A stretch of DNA of 60,507 nucleotides from Bacteroidales bacterium (GTDB lineage Bacteria; Bacteroidota; Bacteroidia; Bacteroidales; VadinHA17): NCBI GenBank assembly GCA_021371855.1, contig JAJFVL010000059.1:1-60507 (forward strand). Reading direction: 5' to 3'. A program made the translations under genes and the position numbers. The notes under the pieces are model-generated. The model worked only from the letters and a program-made list of their open reading frames with translations. It made no database searches and was not told where the DNA came from. Positions 37,667 through 46,169 of this stretch are shown one piece after another (within the stretch, counting starts at the first letter, position 1; each line of letters opens with the position of its first letter).

Positions 37667-38081
37667 TAAATCTAAACACGGATTGCCCGAATATTCGACA
37701 TCTTCATCTGCAGGAATGGACTTACGAGCTGATATAGAAGAAGATATTATTTTAAAACCAATGGAAAGGACTCTTGTTAAAACAGGTCTTTACCTTGAAA
37801 TCCCAGAAGGTTTTGAGGCTCAGATACGGCCCAGAAGTGGACTTGCTATAAAAAAAGGGATAACTGTTCTTAATTCTCCCGGTACAATTGATTCAGATTA
37901 CAGGGGGGAAGTTTGTATTATATTAATTAATTTATCTGATAAGGATTTTATTATCAGGGATGGCGAAAGAATTTGCCAGATGATAATAGCAAAACATGAA
38001 AAAGCTGAATGGGTTAGTGTTGAAAGGCTTTTGGAAACAGAAAGAGGAAAAGGTGGATTTGGTCATACAGGAAAATTGTGA
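37647..38081 (+). CDS. dut: dUTP diphosphatase
   Basis: Hydrolyses dUTP to dUMP and keeps uracil out of DNA. The 144-residue trimeric-type product has all five motifs: SSAGMDLRA, the RPRSGLAIKKG block, LNSPGTIDSDYRGEV, GERICQMII, and the C-terminal RGKGGFGHTG arm. It overlaps the flippase gene by 20 bases and the next gene by one base (TGATG). Confidence 0.97.
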   Translation: MEIKIVNKSKHGLPEYSTSSSAGMDLRADIEEDIILKPMERTLVKTGLYLEIPEGFEAQIRPRSGLAIKKGITVLNSPGTIDSDYRGEVCIILINLSDKDFIIRDGERICQMIIAKHEKAEWVSVERLLETERGKGGFGHTGKL

Positions 38082-39808
38082 TGAAGAAAGTGAAGAGTTT
38101 TATTGTATTGTTTTGTTCTATGTTAGTATTGTTTTCTTCGTGCCAGAAGAAAATGATTCCGTCTTTAAAATCAGCAAAAACTGGTAAAAACTATGATACT
38201 GCCGCCTTCAATTCTATTTATGTGGAAGCAATTAAACAGAAACTTTTTGGAAATGGAGCAGATGCTCTTGAATATCTGGAACAATGTATTAAATTGAATC
38301 CTAAAAGTGATGCTGTTTATTATCAGATGGCCCAAATTTTGATTAATAAGGGTGATTTAAATAATAGTAAAAAGTTTATATCAAAAGCCATTTCTATTAA
38401 TGATAGAAATATTTGGTATCTAATGATGCTTGCAAACATTTATTATCAGGAAAGTGACATTGACAGCGCAGTTATATGTTATGAAAAGGCAGTGCAATAT
38501 TTTCCTGATAAAGCGGATATAAAATTAATCCTTGGAAATTTGTATTCTGAAAACAAAAACTTTAATAAAGCTGAATCAATATTTGACTCTTTTGATGAAA
38601 AATATGGAGTTAATGAAAATTCTACAATTTCAGCTATTAAGAATCTGATGTCGGCTGAAAAGTATGATAAAGCTCTTATAAAAGCGAAATTACTGCTAAA
38701 AGAATCACCTGACGAAATTGTTTACAATGGACTTATGGCAGAAATTTACCGGGGAATGGGAGAAAATAATAAGGCAAAAGAGGTTTATGAAAAACTTATT
38801 GAGCGAAATCCTAATAATCCGCAAATACAATTATCTCTTTGCGACTTTCTCATAACCCAAAAAAATTATAATGAATTGTTTTCACTGTTGAATACTATTT
38901 TAATAAGTAACAGTGTTACCCGTGAGGATAAGATTGCTTTGATAGTTCATATGTCAGAAACAGAGGATATTGTAAAAACCAATTCCGAAAAATTATTGAT
39001 TTCAATAATGGTATTGGAAGCCAATTATAAAGATGATGATATTATTGTTTTGCTTAGACCTGATCTGTTAATTAAGCAGAATAAGCTTATTGAAGCTAAA
39101 GTAAGGTTGGAAGAAATAATCAAAAGTAGAAAAGAAAATTATTATGCCTGGGAAAAACTTCTTCTTTTATATCTACAATTACATGATTATGATAATCTTA
39201 TGAGTAAAGGAGAGGAGTGTGCAACTCTATTTAACAGGTCTTTCCTGGCAAAAATATTGTACGCAAACGGAGCCATGGAAAAGGAAAAATATTCTATTGC
39301 ATTGGATGAATTAAGTAAGGCGGAAATTCTTGCTGGTGATAAGAAAGAGTACATGATACAAGTGCTTACAATGCAGGCAGATGTTTATTACAGAATGAAA
39401 GATTTTTCAAAAGCATTTGAAGTATTTGATAAAGCTGTTAAATATGATGATAATGATCTGACTGTATTAAATAATTATGCTTATTACCTTGCTGAACAAA
39501 ATATAAAACTAAAGGAAGCTGAAGAAATGTCAAGAAAAGTTATCGAAAAGGAGAAAGGAAACTCTACTTATCTTGATACTTATGGATGGGTTCTTTATAA
39601 AAGAGGGAAGTTGAATGAGGCGGCTAAAGTCATGGAAGAAATAATTGGCAGTGGTAAAAAACCTGATGCTGAATGGTATGAACATTATGGTTTTATTTTG
39701 AAAAAACAAAAGAAGTGTTCAAAGGCTATTGAAAACTGGAATATTGCGATAAAGCTGGATAGTAAAAAATCTTATTTAATAAAGGAAATAGAGAATTGCA
39801 GAAAGTAG
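38081..39808 (+). CDS. TPR-repeat lipoprotein
   Basis: The start is at ATG 38081, coupled to the dut stop by TGATG. A lipoprotein signal ends VLFSSC. Around ten TPR helices pairs follow through the 575-residue protein (for example ADALEYLEQCIKLNPKSDAV, DSAVICYEKAVQYFPDKADI, KAFEVFDKAVKYDDNDLTVL). The last part, YAYYLAEQNIKLKEAEEM and TYGWVLYKRGKLNEA, is typical of Bacteroidota envelope TPR proteins. A scaffold role at the outer membrane is likely. Gene context (flippase, DUF4292, EnvC) suggests cell-envelope assembly; the partner is unknown. Confidence 0.85.
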   Translation: MKKVKSFIVLFCSMLVLFSSCQKKMIPSLKSAKTGKNYDTAAFNSIYVEAIKQKLFGNGADALEYLEQCIKLNPKSDAVYYQMAQILINKGDLNNSKKFISKAISINDRNIWYLMMLANIYYQESDIDSAVICYEKAVQYFPDKADIKLILGNLYSENKNFNKAESIFDSFDEKYGVNENSTISAIKNLMSAEKYDKALIKAKLLLKESPDEIVYNGLMAEIYRGMGENNKAKEVYEKLIERNPNNPQIQLSLCDFLITQKNYNELFSLLNTILISNSVTREDKIALIVHMSETEDIVKTNSEKLLISIMVLEANYKDDDIIVLLRPDLLIKQNKLIEAKVRLEEIIKSRKENYYAWEKLLLLYLQLHDYDNLMSKGEECATLFNRSFLAKILYANGAMEKEKYSIALDELSKAEILAGDKKEYMIQVLTMQADVYYRMKDFSKAFEVFDKAVKYDDNDLTVLNNYAYYLAEQNIKLKEAEEMSRKVIEKEKGNSTYLDTYGWVLYKRGKLNEAAKVMEEIIGSGKKPDAEWYEHYGFILKKQKKCSKAIENWNIAIKLDSKKSYLIKEIENCRK

Positions 39809-40560
39809 TTTTTATATTATTGTTAACATTATTTATTTCAGGTTGTTCTGTATTAAAAACTGCAGAAAGCAGGAACAAAGAAATTTCAGATGAGCTTACT
39901 GATTCTAAGATTCTTGAGGATGTAAAGAAAAATAATGTTACAAATAATAGTATTTATATTCAGAAAGCTGAGATTGAAATTTTAAGTAAAGACGTTAACC
40001 AAAAATTATTGGGAAGTTTAAAATTTAAAAGTCCTGATAAATACCTTCTTATTATAAGAAACAAAGCAGGAATGGAAGCTGTGAGAATTTTTGTCTCCTC
40101 TGACACTATCCTTATCAACAATAGAATTAACAGGAAGTTCTATTTCGGATCTACGGATTATTTAACGAAGAAGTATGGTATATCGCCAACTGGTTTACCA
40201 ATTTTATTGGGTGATTTTGTAAATGAAAATAGCCAGGGAAAGATTAAGGAAAAATGCTCAGAAGGTAAACTGATAATAAACGGAATTATCAATGGGTCAA
40301 AAATTATTTATATTATTGATTGTAAAGAAAGGAAGGTAATACAATTTAAGAGGGGAATTGGTTTTAATGAAAGCTTATTTGAAATTAAGTATGGTGATTT
40401 TATTAAAAGTGATACAGTAATAATTCCAGGGAAAATTGAAATCACAGACGCGCAAAGAATGATGAGTATTGAAATAAAAATTAAAAAACTAGTCTTTCCG
40501 TGGGATGGGGATGTTGAACTTATCCCTGGAAACAAATATGAAACAATAGAGCTTCTATGA
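39796..40560 (+). CDS. DUF4292 family lipoprotein
   Basis: The start is a TTG inside the end of the TPR gene. It is chosen because it gives an ideal lipoprotein signal (MQKVVFILLLTLFISGC) and no ATG fits. The 254-residue mature protein (SLKFKSPDKYLLIIRNKAGMEAVRIFVSSDTI, INNRINRKFYFG) matches DUF4292, a Bacteroidota family with a LolB/LolA-like beta half-barrel. It may bind lipid or lipoprotein at the outer membrane; this is inference from fold resemblance. It overlaps both neighbours (13 bases with the TPR gene, four with the EnvC-like gene). Confidence 0.82.
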   Translation: MQKVVFILLLTLFISGCSVLKTAESRNKEISDELTDSKILEDVKKNNVTNNSIYIQKAEIEILSKDVNQKLLGSLKFKSPDKYLLIIRNKAGMEAVRIFVSSDTILINNRINRKFYFGSTDYLTKKYGISPTGLPILLGDFVNENSQGKIKEKCSEGKLIINGIINGSKIIYIIDCKERKVIQFKRGIGFNESLFEIKYGDFIKSDTVIIPGKIEITDAQRMMSIEIKIKKLVFPWDGDVELIPGNKYETIELL

Positions 40561-41735
40561 GATATCTGTTTCTGTTTATTATATTAATTGTTTGTTTTCA
40601 CATACCATTGTCGGGGCAGACAAAGGCTGAGCTTGAAGAAAAAAGAAATAAAGCACTCGAGGAAATTTCTTACGTAGATAATTTACTTAAAACAACAGCT
40701 AAGAAAAAAAATGAAAGTATAAATGCAGTTAATATTATACGAAACAAAGTAAATCTTAGAGAATACGTAATAAAAGGTATGCGTGAAGAAATTTCTCTTA
40801 TTAATGACAGAATTGAACTAAATACAATTGCAATTGAAATTATGGAAAATGATTTGCAAGAGTTAAAAAAAGATTATTCAAGGGCAGTTGTTAATTTATA
40901 CAAATGTAAGAAGGGAAATCCGGAGTTATTTTACGTTTTATCTGCAAAAAATTTTAACCAGGGATATAAACGTCTTAAATACCTAAAGCAGATAGCTAAA
41001 TTTAGAAGAAAACAGTCTGAAGTTATTATTGAACTGAAAAGACAGATTGAAACTTCAAAGGAAAAGCTTAAAATTGATCTGTATAGGATTTCTGATTTAA
41101 AAACTAAAGAGGAATTCCAAAAAGGACTTTTGCAAAATGAACAGGAAAGTAAAAGAAAACTAGTTAATTCTCTGGGTAATAAAGAAAAGCAATTAAAAAA
41201 GGAGCTGGAGGAGAAGAAAAAAATTGCCAGAAAAATTGAGAATGAAATTGCAAGGATAATTGAAGATGAAAAAAAGAAAGTAGTAAAATCTGGAGTTACA
41301 CCTGAGAATAAATTAATAGGAGAAAATTTTGAGGAAAACAAAGGAAGATTGCCATGGCCTGTTGGAAAAGGAATAATAACAAGTCATTTCGGCATTCAAA
41401 AGAATCCGGATTTAAAATATTTAACTGAAGATAACATTGGAATTGAAATAACAAGCTCTGGAAAGGTAAAGGCCAGAACTGTATTTCAGGGAGAAATAGC
41501 TAAAGTATTTGCAATTTCAGGAGCAAATATGACAGTTATTATAAGACATGGAAAATTTCTTACTGTATATACAAATATTGTAAATTTAAAAGTAAAGACA
41601 GGAGATAAGGTTGCTTTAAAACAGGAGATAGGTGATGTATATGCTGATCCGGGAGATAATAATAATTGTATTCTTAAATTTATGATATTTGAAACAAGAT
41701 ACCTTGATCCAGAGATTTGGATTTCAAAAAATTGA
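40557..41735 (+). CDS. EnvC-like murein hydrolase activator with degenerate M23/LytM domain
   Basis: A 392-residue exported protein. A signal peptide (to about 20) is followed by two long coiled-coil stretches (about 22-250) rich in Glu and Lys and a C-terminal LytM-like domain (about 270-392, LPWPVGKGIITSHFG). The zinc ligands of active M23 peptidases are replaced: the usual H-x-G-[IV]-D site reads NIGIEI, and the C-terminal H-x-H is absent (LKFMIFE). As with EnvC of Proteobacteria, it probably activates amidases rather than cutting peptidoglycan. It overlaps the DUF4292 gene by four bases (ATGA). Confidence 0.85.
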   Translation: MRYLFLFIILIVCFHIPLSGQTKAELEEKRNKALEEISYVDNLLKTTAKKKNESINAVNIIRNKVNLREYVIKGMREEISLINDRIELNTIAIEIMENDLQELKKDYSRAVVNLYKCKKGNPELFYVLSAKNFNQGYKRLKYLKQIAKFRRKQSEVIIELKRQIETSKEKLKIDLYRISDLKTKEEFQKGLLQNEQESKRKLVNSLGNKEKQLKKELEEKKKIARKIENEIARIIEDEKKKVVKSGVTPENKLIGENFEENKGRLPWPVGKGIITSHFGIQKNPDLKYLTEDNIGIEITSSGKVKARTVFQGEIAKVFAISGANMTVIIRHGKFLTVYTNIVNLKVKTGDKVALKQEIGDVYADPGDNNNCILKFMIFETRYLDPEIWISKN

Positions 41736-41793
41736 ATTGAAAAATGAAACAAAAATTGTCTATTTTAGTATAAAAAGATTACTACAAAAATGC

Positions 41794-42198
41794 ATGTACA
41801 AAAAGATTGAAATAGAATCTGCAATAATTAACCTGAGAATTGTTGAGAATGCAATTGATGAGATAACAGGTGAAATTGGCATAAGTCAGGCTGATTACGG
41901 AAAGGTTTTGGTATCAACTCTTGAGGCTGTGAACAATGCTATTTTGCATGGGAATAATTCGTGTAAAAATAAAAAGGTTTTAATTGAAATATCTTGTGTA
42001 AAAAGGGATCTAAAAATTAAAGTAACGGATGAAGGAATTGGATTCAAGCCGGCGAAGATTCCGGATCCGACAATTCCTGAAAATATTGAGTCTCTTAATG
42101 GACGTGGCGTTTTCCTTATGACGAGACTTGCTGATAAAATTAAATATAGCAGAAAGGGAAATTCGGTTACAATGACATTTAATAATATAATAACTTGA
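41794..42198 (+). CDS. HATPase_c_2-type ATP-binding (RsbW-like) regulatory kinase
   Basis: The start is taken at ATG 41794, giving 134 residues, the usual size; the open frame extends 35 codons further into the EnvC-like gene without family resemblance. It has an N-box (STLEAVNNAILHGNN), G1 (VTDEGIGF) and G2 (NGRGVFLM) of the GHKL fold. Such small proteins act as anti-sigma serine kinases with an STAS partner. No anti-anti-sigma or sigma factor is adjacent, so its target is unknown. It overlaps ybeY by four bases. Confidence 0.82.
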   Translation: MYKKIEIESAIINLRIVENAIDEITGEIGISQADYGKVLVSTLEAVNNAILHGNNSCKNKKVLIEISCVKRDLKIKVTDEGIGFKPAKIPDPTIPENIESLNGRGVFLMTRLADKIKYSRKGNSVTMTFNNIIT

Positions 42199-42614
42199 GC
42201 ATAAAAATATTTTATGATGAAATTGATTTCAGGCTGAAGGGTTGGAGAAAAGCTGTGAAGACAATTAAAGAGGTCATCGGAAATGAAAAAAAAGTTTTGG
42301 GTGACCTTAATTTTATTATAACAAATGATGAAAACTTAAGAAAAATTAATGTAGAGTTTCTTAAACATGATTACTATACAGATGTTATTACTTTCAGTGA
42401 TAATAATGGAAATGAGATAAACGGCGAGATTTATATTAGTATTGATACTGTAAGGAAGAATGCAATTAACTATAATGTTAGTTTAAAAAGCGAGATATTA
42501 AGAGTTCTGATTCATGGTGTGCTGCATTTGTTGGAATATGATGATGGAACTGAATTACAAAGAAGTGAAATGAGAAAATTAGAAGATTACTGGTTGGAGA
42601 GAGTGGAGGATTAG
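42195..42614 (+). CDS. ybeY: Endoribonuclease YbeY (16S rRNA maturation)
   Basis: A metal-dependent RNase in rRNA 3' processing and ribosome quality control. The start is TTG overlapping the previous stop (TTGA); the product MSIKIFYDEIDF aligns with the family start. The metal-site motif is HGVLHLLEYDD (from His107): the first two histidines are kept and the third ligand position is Asp117 instead of His, a substitution also found in other Bacteroidota. YYTDVITF is the other conserved block. 139 residues. mnmG follows after four bases. Confidence 0.92.
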   Translation: MSIKIFYDEIDFRLKGWRKAVKTIKEVIGNEKKVLGDLNFIITNDENLRKINVEFLKHDYYTDVITFSDNNGNEINGEIYISIDTVRKNAINYNVSLKSEILRVLIHGVLHLLEYDDGTELQRSEMRKLEDYWLERVED

Positions 42615-42618
42615 TTTA

Positions 42619-44493
42619 ATGGATTTTAATTATGATATTATAGTTGTAGGTGGGGGGCATGCAGGATGTGAAGCTGCACATATTGCCGCTGTGATGGGGG
42701 CAAGAACATTGTTGATTACAATGGATATGACAAAGTTTGCTCAGATGTCCTGTAATCCTGCAATGGGAGGAATAGCAAAAGGTCAGATAATAAGGGAAAT
42801 TGATGCCCTTGGAGGTATGAGTGGTATAGTTACTGACAGGAGTATGATTCAGTTCAGAATGCTAAACCGCTCTAAAGGTCCTGCTATGTGGAGTCCAAGA
42901 GCTCAGTGCGACAGGAAAAGATTTACCGGTGAGTGGAGAAAAATATTGGAAAAAACAACAAATCTGAATATATGGCAGGAACAGGTAACGTCGTTATTAT
43001 TTGACAAGGAAGAAGTTTCAGGTGTCGAGACCTCATTTGGTACAAGATTCTTTGGCAAAGCTGTAATCCTGACAAATGGCACATTTTTAAACGGAATACT
43101 ATATGTTGGTTTAAAAAAGATTAGTGGAGGAAGGTCAGGGGATCCATCATCGGCAGGATTAAGTGACCAGCTTAAAAAGTTTGGTTTTACTGTCGAAAGG
43201 ATGAAGACAGGAACAAGTGCAAGAGTTGATGGAAGGTCGGTTGACTTTTCGGTTATGGCAGAACAGAAGGGAGATATGGAAGGCAGGATGTTTTCTTATA
43301 TTGGAGAACAAAAAGTTTTGCTGGAACAAAAAAGTTGTTATATCACATACACCAATAAAGAAGTTCATGAAGAGTTAAAAAAAGGACTGAAATTTAGTCC
43401 TCTTTTTACAGGAATGATAAAAGGAATTGGTCCGAGATATTGTCCGAGTATTGAAAGCAAAATATTTACATTTAAGGATAAGGATTCCCATCAGTTATTT
43501 ATCGAACCGGAAGGTGAGGATACAATAGAATATTATATTAATGGTTTTTCAAGCAGCCTTCCGTTGGAAGTCCAGCTTAAGGCATTAAGGAAGGTCAGGG
43601 GATTAGAAAATGTTGAAATGTACCGTCCCGGATATGCCGTTGAATATGATTTTTTCCAGCCAACACAGTTAAAACATACATTAGAAACAAAGAAAATCCG
43701 CAATTTATATTTTGCGGGTCAGATAAATGGAACAACAGGATATGAAGAAGCTGCTGCCCAGGGTCTGATGGCTGGGATTAATTCTGTATTGAAAATAAGG
43801 AAAGAAGAAGCTTTCGTTCTGGAAAGAGATGAATCATATATTGGTGTTCTGATAGATGATCTCGTAACAAAAGGAGTTGATGAGCCATACAGGATGTTCA
43901 CGTCGCGGGCTGAGTACAGAATCTTGTTACGACAGGATAACGCGGATGAGAGACTTACCAGAAAAGCATATAATATAGGTACTGTCGATATTGATAGAGT
44001 AAAACATCTTGATGAAAAGGAATCTTTGATTAAGGAAATTATCGATTTCCTTACAGAATATAGCGTTAACCCGGGAGAAATTAATACATTCCTGACTAAG
44101 GTTGGTACAAATATTATTTCACAAAAAGTGAAAGCAATAACAATTGCCACACGACCTCAGGTTGATATTGCTAGTCTATTAAGAATTCTAAAAGGAGGAA
44201 TAGATCTGAAAGCATTTAATTCAGCAAGGTTCAAAGAAGTATCTGAATCAGCCGAAATCAAAATTAAATATGAAGGATACATTCAGAGAGAAAAAATTGT
44301 TGCGAATAAAATCAGGAGACTGGAAAGCTTAAAGATTCCTGAAGATATTGATTATAATGAATTGACTTCTATCTCAACAGAGGGAAGACAAAAACTTAGC
44401 AGAATAAAGCCTGAAAACATTGGCCAGGCAGGAAGAATTAGCGGAGTGTCTCCATCTGATGTAAACATTTTACTAATGTATCTTGGAAGATAA
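42619..44493 (+). CDS. mnmG: tRNA uridine-5-carboxymethylaminomethyl modification enzyme MnmG (GidA)
   Basis: FAD-dependent partner of MnmE in modifying wobble uridines of tRNA. The 624-residue product has the dinucleotide motif VGGGHAGCEAA at its start, MSCNPAMGGIAKGQI, RAQCDRKRF, RMKTGTSARVD, YCPSIESK, GQINGTTGYEEAAAQGLMAGINS and RAEYRILLRQDNAD. Length is normal. In many bacteria gidA lies close to the replication origin; here a perfect parS-like palindrome begins three bases after the stop. Confidence 0.97.
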   Translation: MDFNYDIIVVGGGHAGCEAAHIAAVMGARTLLITMDMTKFAQMSCNPAMGGIAKGQIIREIDALGGMSGIVTDRSMIQFRMLNRSKGPAMWSPRAQCDRKRFTGEWRKILEKTTNLNIWQEQVTSLLFDKEEVSGVETSFGTRFFGKAVILTNGTFLNGILYVGLKKISGGRSGDPSSAGLSDQLKKFGFTVERMKTGTSARVDGRSVDFSVMAEQKGDMEGRMFSYIGEQKVLLEQKSCYITYTNKEVHEELKKGLKFSPLFTGMIKGIGPRYCPSIESKIFTFKDKDSHQLFIEPEGEDTIEYYINGFSSSLPLEVQLKALRKVRGLENVEMYRPGYAVEYDFFQPTQLKHTLETKKIRNLYFAGQINGTTGYEEAAAQGLMAGINSVLKIRKEEAFVLERDESYIGVLIDDLVTKGVDEPYRMFTSRAEYRILLRQDNADERLTRKAYNIGTVDIDRVKHLDEKESLIKEIIDFLTEYSVNPGEINTFLTKVGTNIISQKVKAITIATRPQVDIASLLRILKGGIDLKAFNSARFKEVSESAEIKIKYEGYIQREKIVANKIRRLESLKIPEDIDYNELTSISTEGRQKLSRIKPENIGQAGRISGVSPSDVNILLMYLGR

Positions 44494-44495
44494 AA

Positions 44496-44511
44496 TGTTC
44501 CACGTGGAACA
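44496..44511. promoter_or_regulatory. parS-like site 1 (ParB binding site candidate)
   Basis: TGTTCCACGTGGAACA is a fully symmetrical variant of the conserved bacterial parS consensus TGTTNCACGTGAAACA. Perfect symmetry extends to 24 bp (44492-44515). It lies three bases past the mnmG stop and is followed by a T-run, so a terminator role is the main alternative. The near-identical site at 47969 supports a sequence-specific function. Confidence 0.65.
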
Positions 44512-44535
44512 TTTTTAAAAAATAAAAAATATTTT

Positions 44536-46155
44536 ATGAAGATATTAGGTCATCTTGTAGATATTCATAACCGGGAGATCTATCCTGCTACGATAAACGT
44601 TCTTAACGGAGTAATCGATAAGATTGAAAGGGTACCTGAAGCACCGGTGAAATTTATTATGCCGGGACTGATAGATTCTCATATTCATATTGAAAGTTCG
44701 ATGATTACACCCGGGGCATTTGCAATGACAGCTGTTCGTCACGGAACAACTGGAGTTGTTTCTGATCCACATGAAATTGCAAATGTTCTTGGTTTAAAAG
44801 GAGTAAAATTCATGATAAATGATGGGGAAAAAGTTCCTTTGAAATTTTGGTTTGGAGCACCATCCTGTGTACCGGCAACAGGTTTTGAAACCAACGGAGA
44901 AACGTTAAATCATAATGAGATTGAGAAGTTACTCAAGCTTGACGATATTCTGTTTCTTTCTGAAATGATGAATTTTCCGGGCGTGATTTATGATGACAAA
45001 GAAGTATTGAAGAAAATAGATATTGCAAAAAAGCTACATAAGCCAATTGATGGTCATGCTCCGGGATTAAAAGGTGATATGTTAAGAAAATATGTAGAAG
45101 CAGGAATTTCTACTGATCATGAATGCAGCACAGAGGAAGAAGCACTGGAAAAGATTTCTTTAGGAATGAAAATATTGATAAGAGAAGGAAGTGCTGCAAG
45201 AAATCTTGACTCATTAAAGAACCTTTTCAATACATATCCCGAAATGATTATGCTTTGCAGCGATGATCTGCATCCGGAAATGCTTGTGAAGGGTCATATC
45301 AACAGGATAGTTGCCAAGTTAATATCTGAAGGATTTAATGTTTTTGATGTCATAAGGTGTGCAACAATTAATCCTGTAACACATTATGGACTTGATGCGG
45401 GTCTGCTTCAGGAAGGGCAAAGTGCAGATTTTATCGTGGTGGATAGTCTGAGAAATATGAATGTTCTGGAAACATGGATAAATGGGGAAAAAGTGTATGC
45501 TGATGGTAAGACCTTATTTAGTTATTCTCCGGGGGAATCTATTAATAATTTTAAATGTAGCACAATTACTGAAAAGGATATAGTTGTCGAAAATAAATCA
45601 GGAAAAATCAGAGTTATAGAGGCAATTGATGGTGAGCTCTTAACCAATGAGCTTATAATATCCGCAGGAACTGATAACATCCTGGAACCGGATACAGATA
45701 AAGATATATTGAAAATAATAGTAATAAACAGATATATCGACTCAACTCCTGTTGTAGGCTTTATAAAAGGTTTCGGTATGAAAAAGGGAGCTCTTGCAAG
45801 TTCTGTTGCACACGACAGCCATAACATAATTTCAATCGGGACAAACGATAAAGACATTGTAAATTCTGTAAATGAAATAATAAAGAAAAAAGGGGGATTA
45901 GCGGTTTCTTCAGAAGAGAAGGTGGACTCGTTACAGCTTGATATTGCAGGGATCATGACAACACGTTCCTGTGAAGATGTTGCGTCAGATTATCTCATTC
46001 TTAGTGAGAAGGTGAAATCACTTGGGTGCAGAATGAGCACTCCTTTCATGACACTATCTTTTATGGCATTGCTTGTAATTCCTGATCTGAAAATAGGAGA
46101 CAAGGGTTTATTTGATGTCAAAAGATTTGAACTGGTACCTTTGTTTGTAAAATAA
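44536..46155 (+). CDS. ade: Adenine deaminase
   Basis: Deaminates adenine to hypoxanthine in purine salvage. The 539-residue amidohydrolase shows IMPGLIDSHIHIESSMITP, HGTTGVVSDPHEIANVLG, GHAPGLKG, CSDDLHPEMLVKGHI, and the C-terminal VAHDSHNIISIGTND block. Length is normal. It starts 24 bases after parS site 1; whether it is read through from mnmG depends on that palindrome. Confidence 0.95.
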   Translation: MKILGHLVDIHNREIYPATINVLNGVIDKIERVPEAPVKFIMPGLIDSHIHIESSMITPGAFAMTAVRHGTTGVVSDPHEIANVLGLKGVKFMINDGEKVPLKFWFGAPSCVPATGFETNGETLNHNEIEKLLKLDDILFLSEMMNFPGVIYDDKEVLKKIDIAKKLHKPIDGHAPGLKGDMLRKYVEAGISTDHECSTEEEALEKISLGMKILIREGSAARNLDSLKNLFNTYPEMIMLCSDDLHPEMLVKGHINRIVAKLISEGFNVFDVIRCATINPVTHYGLDAGLLQEGQSADFIVVDSLRNMNVLETWINGEKVYADGKTLFSYSPGESINNFKCSTITEKDIVVENKSGKIRVIEAIDGELLTNELIISAGTDNILEPDTDKDILKIIVINRYIDSTPVVGFIKGFGMKKGALASSVAHDSHNIISIGTNDKDIVNSVNEIIKKKGGLAVSSEEKVDSLQLDIAGIMTTRSCEDVASDYLILSEKVKSLGCRMSTPFMTLSFMALLVIPDLKIGDKGLFDVKRFELVPLFVK

Positions 46156-46169
46156 AACTTTGGTTTCTG

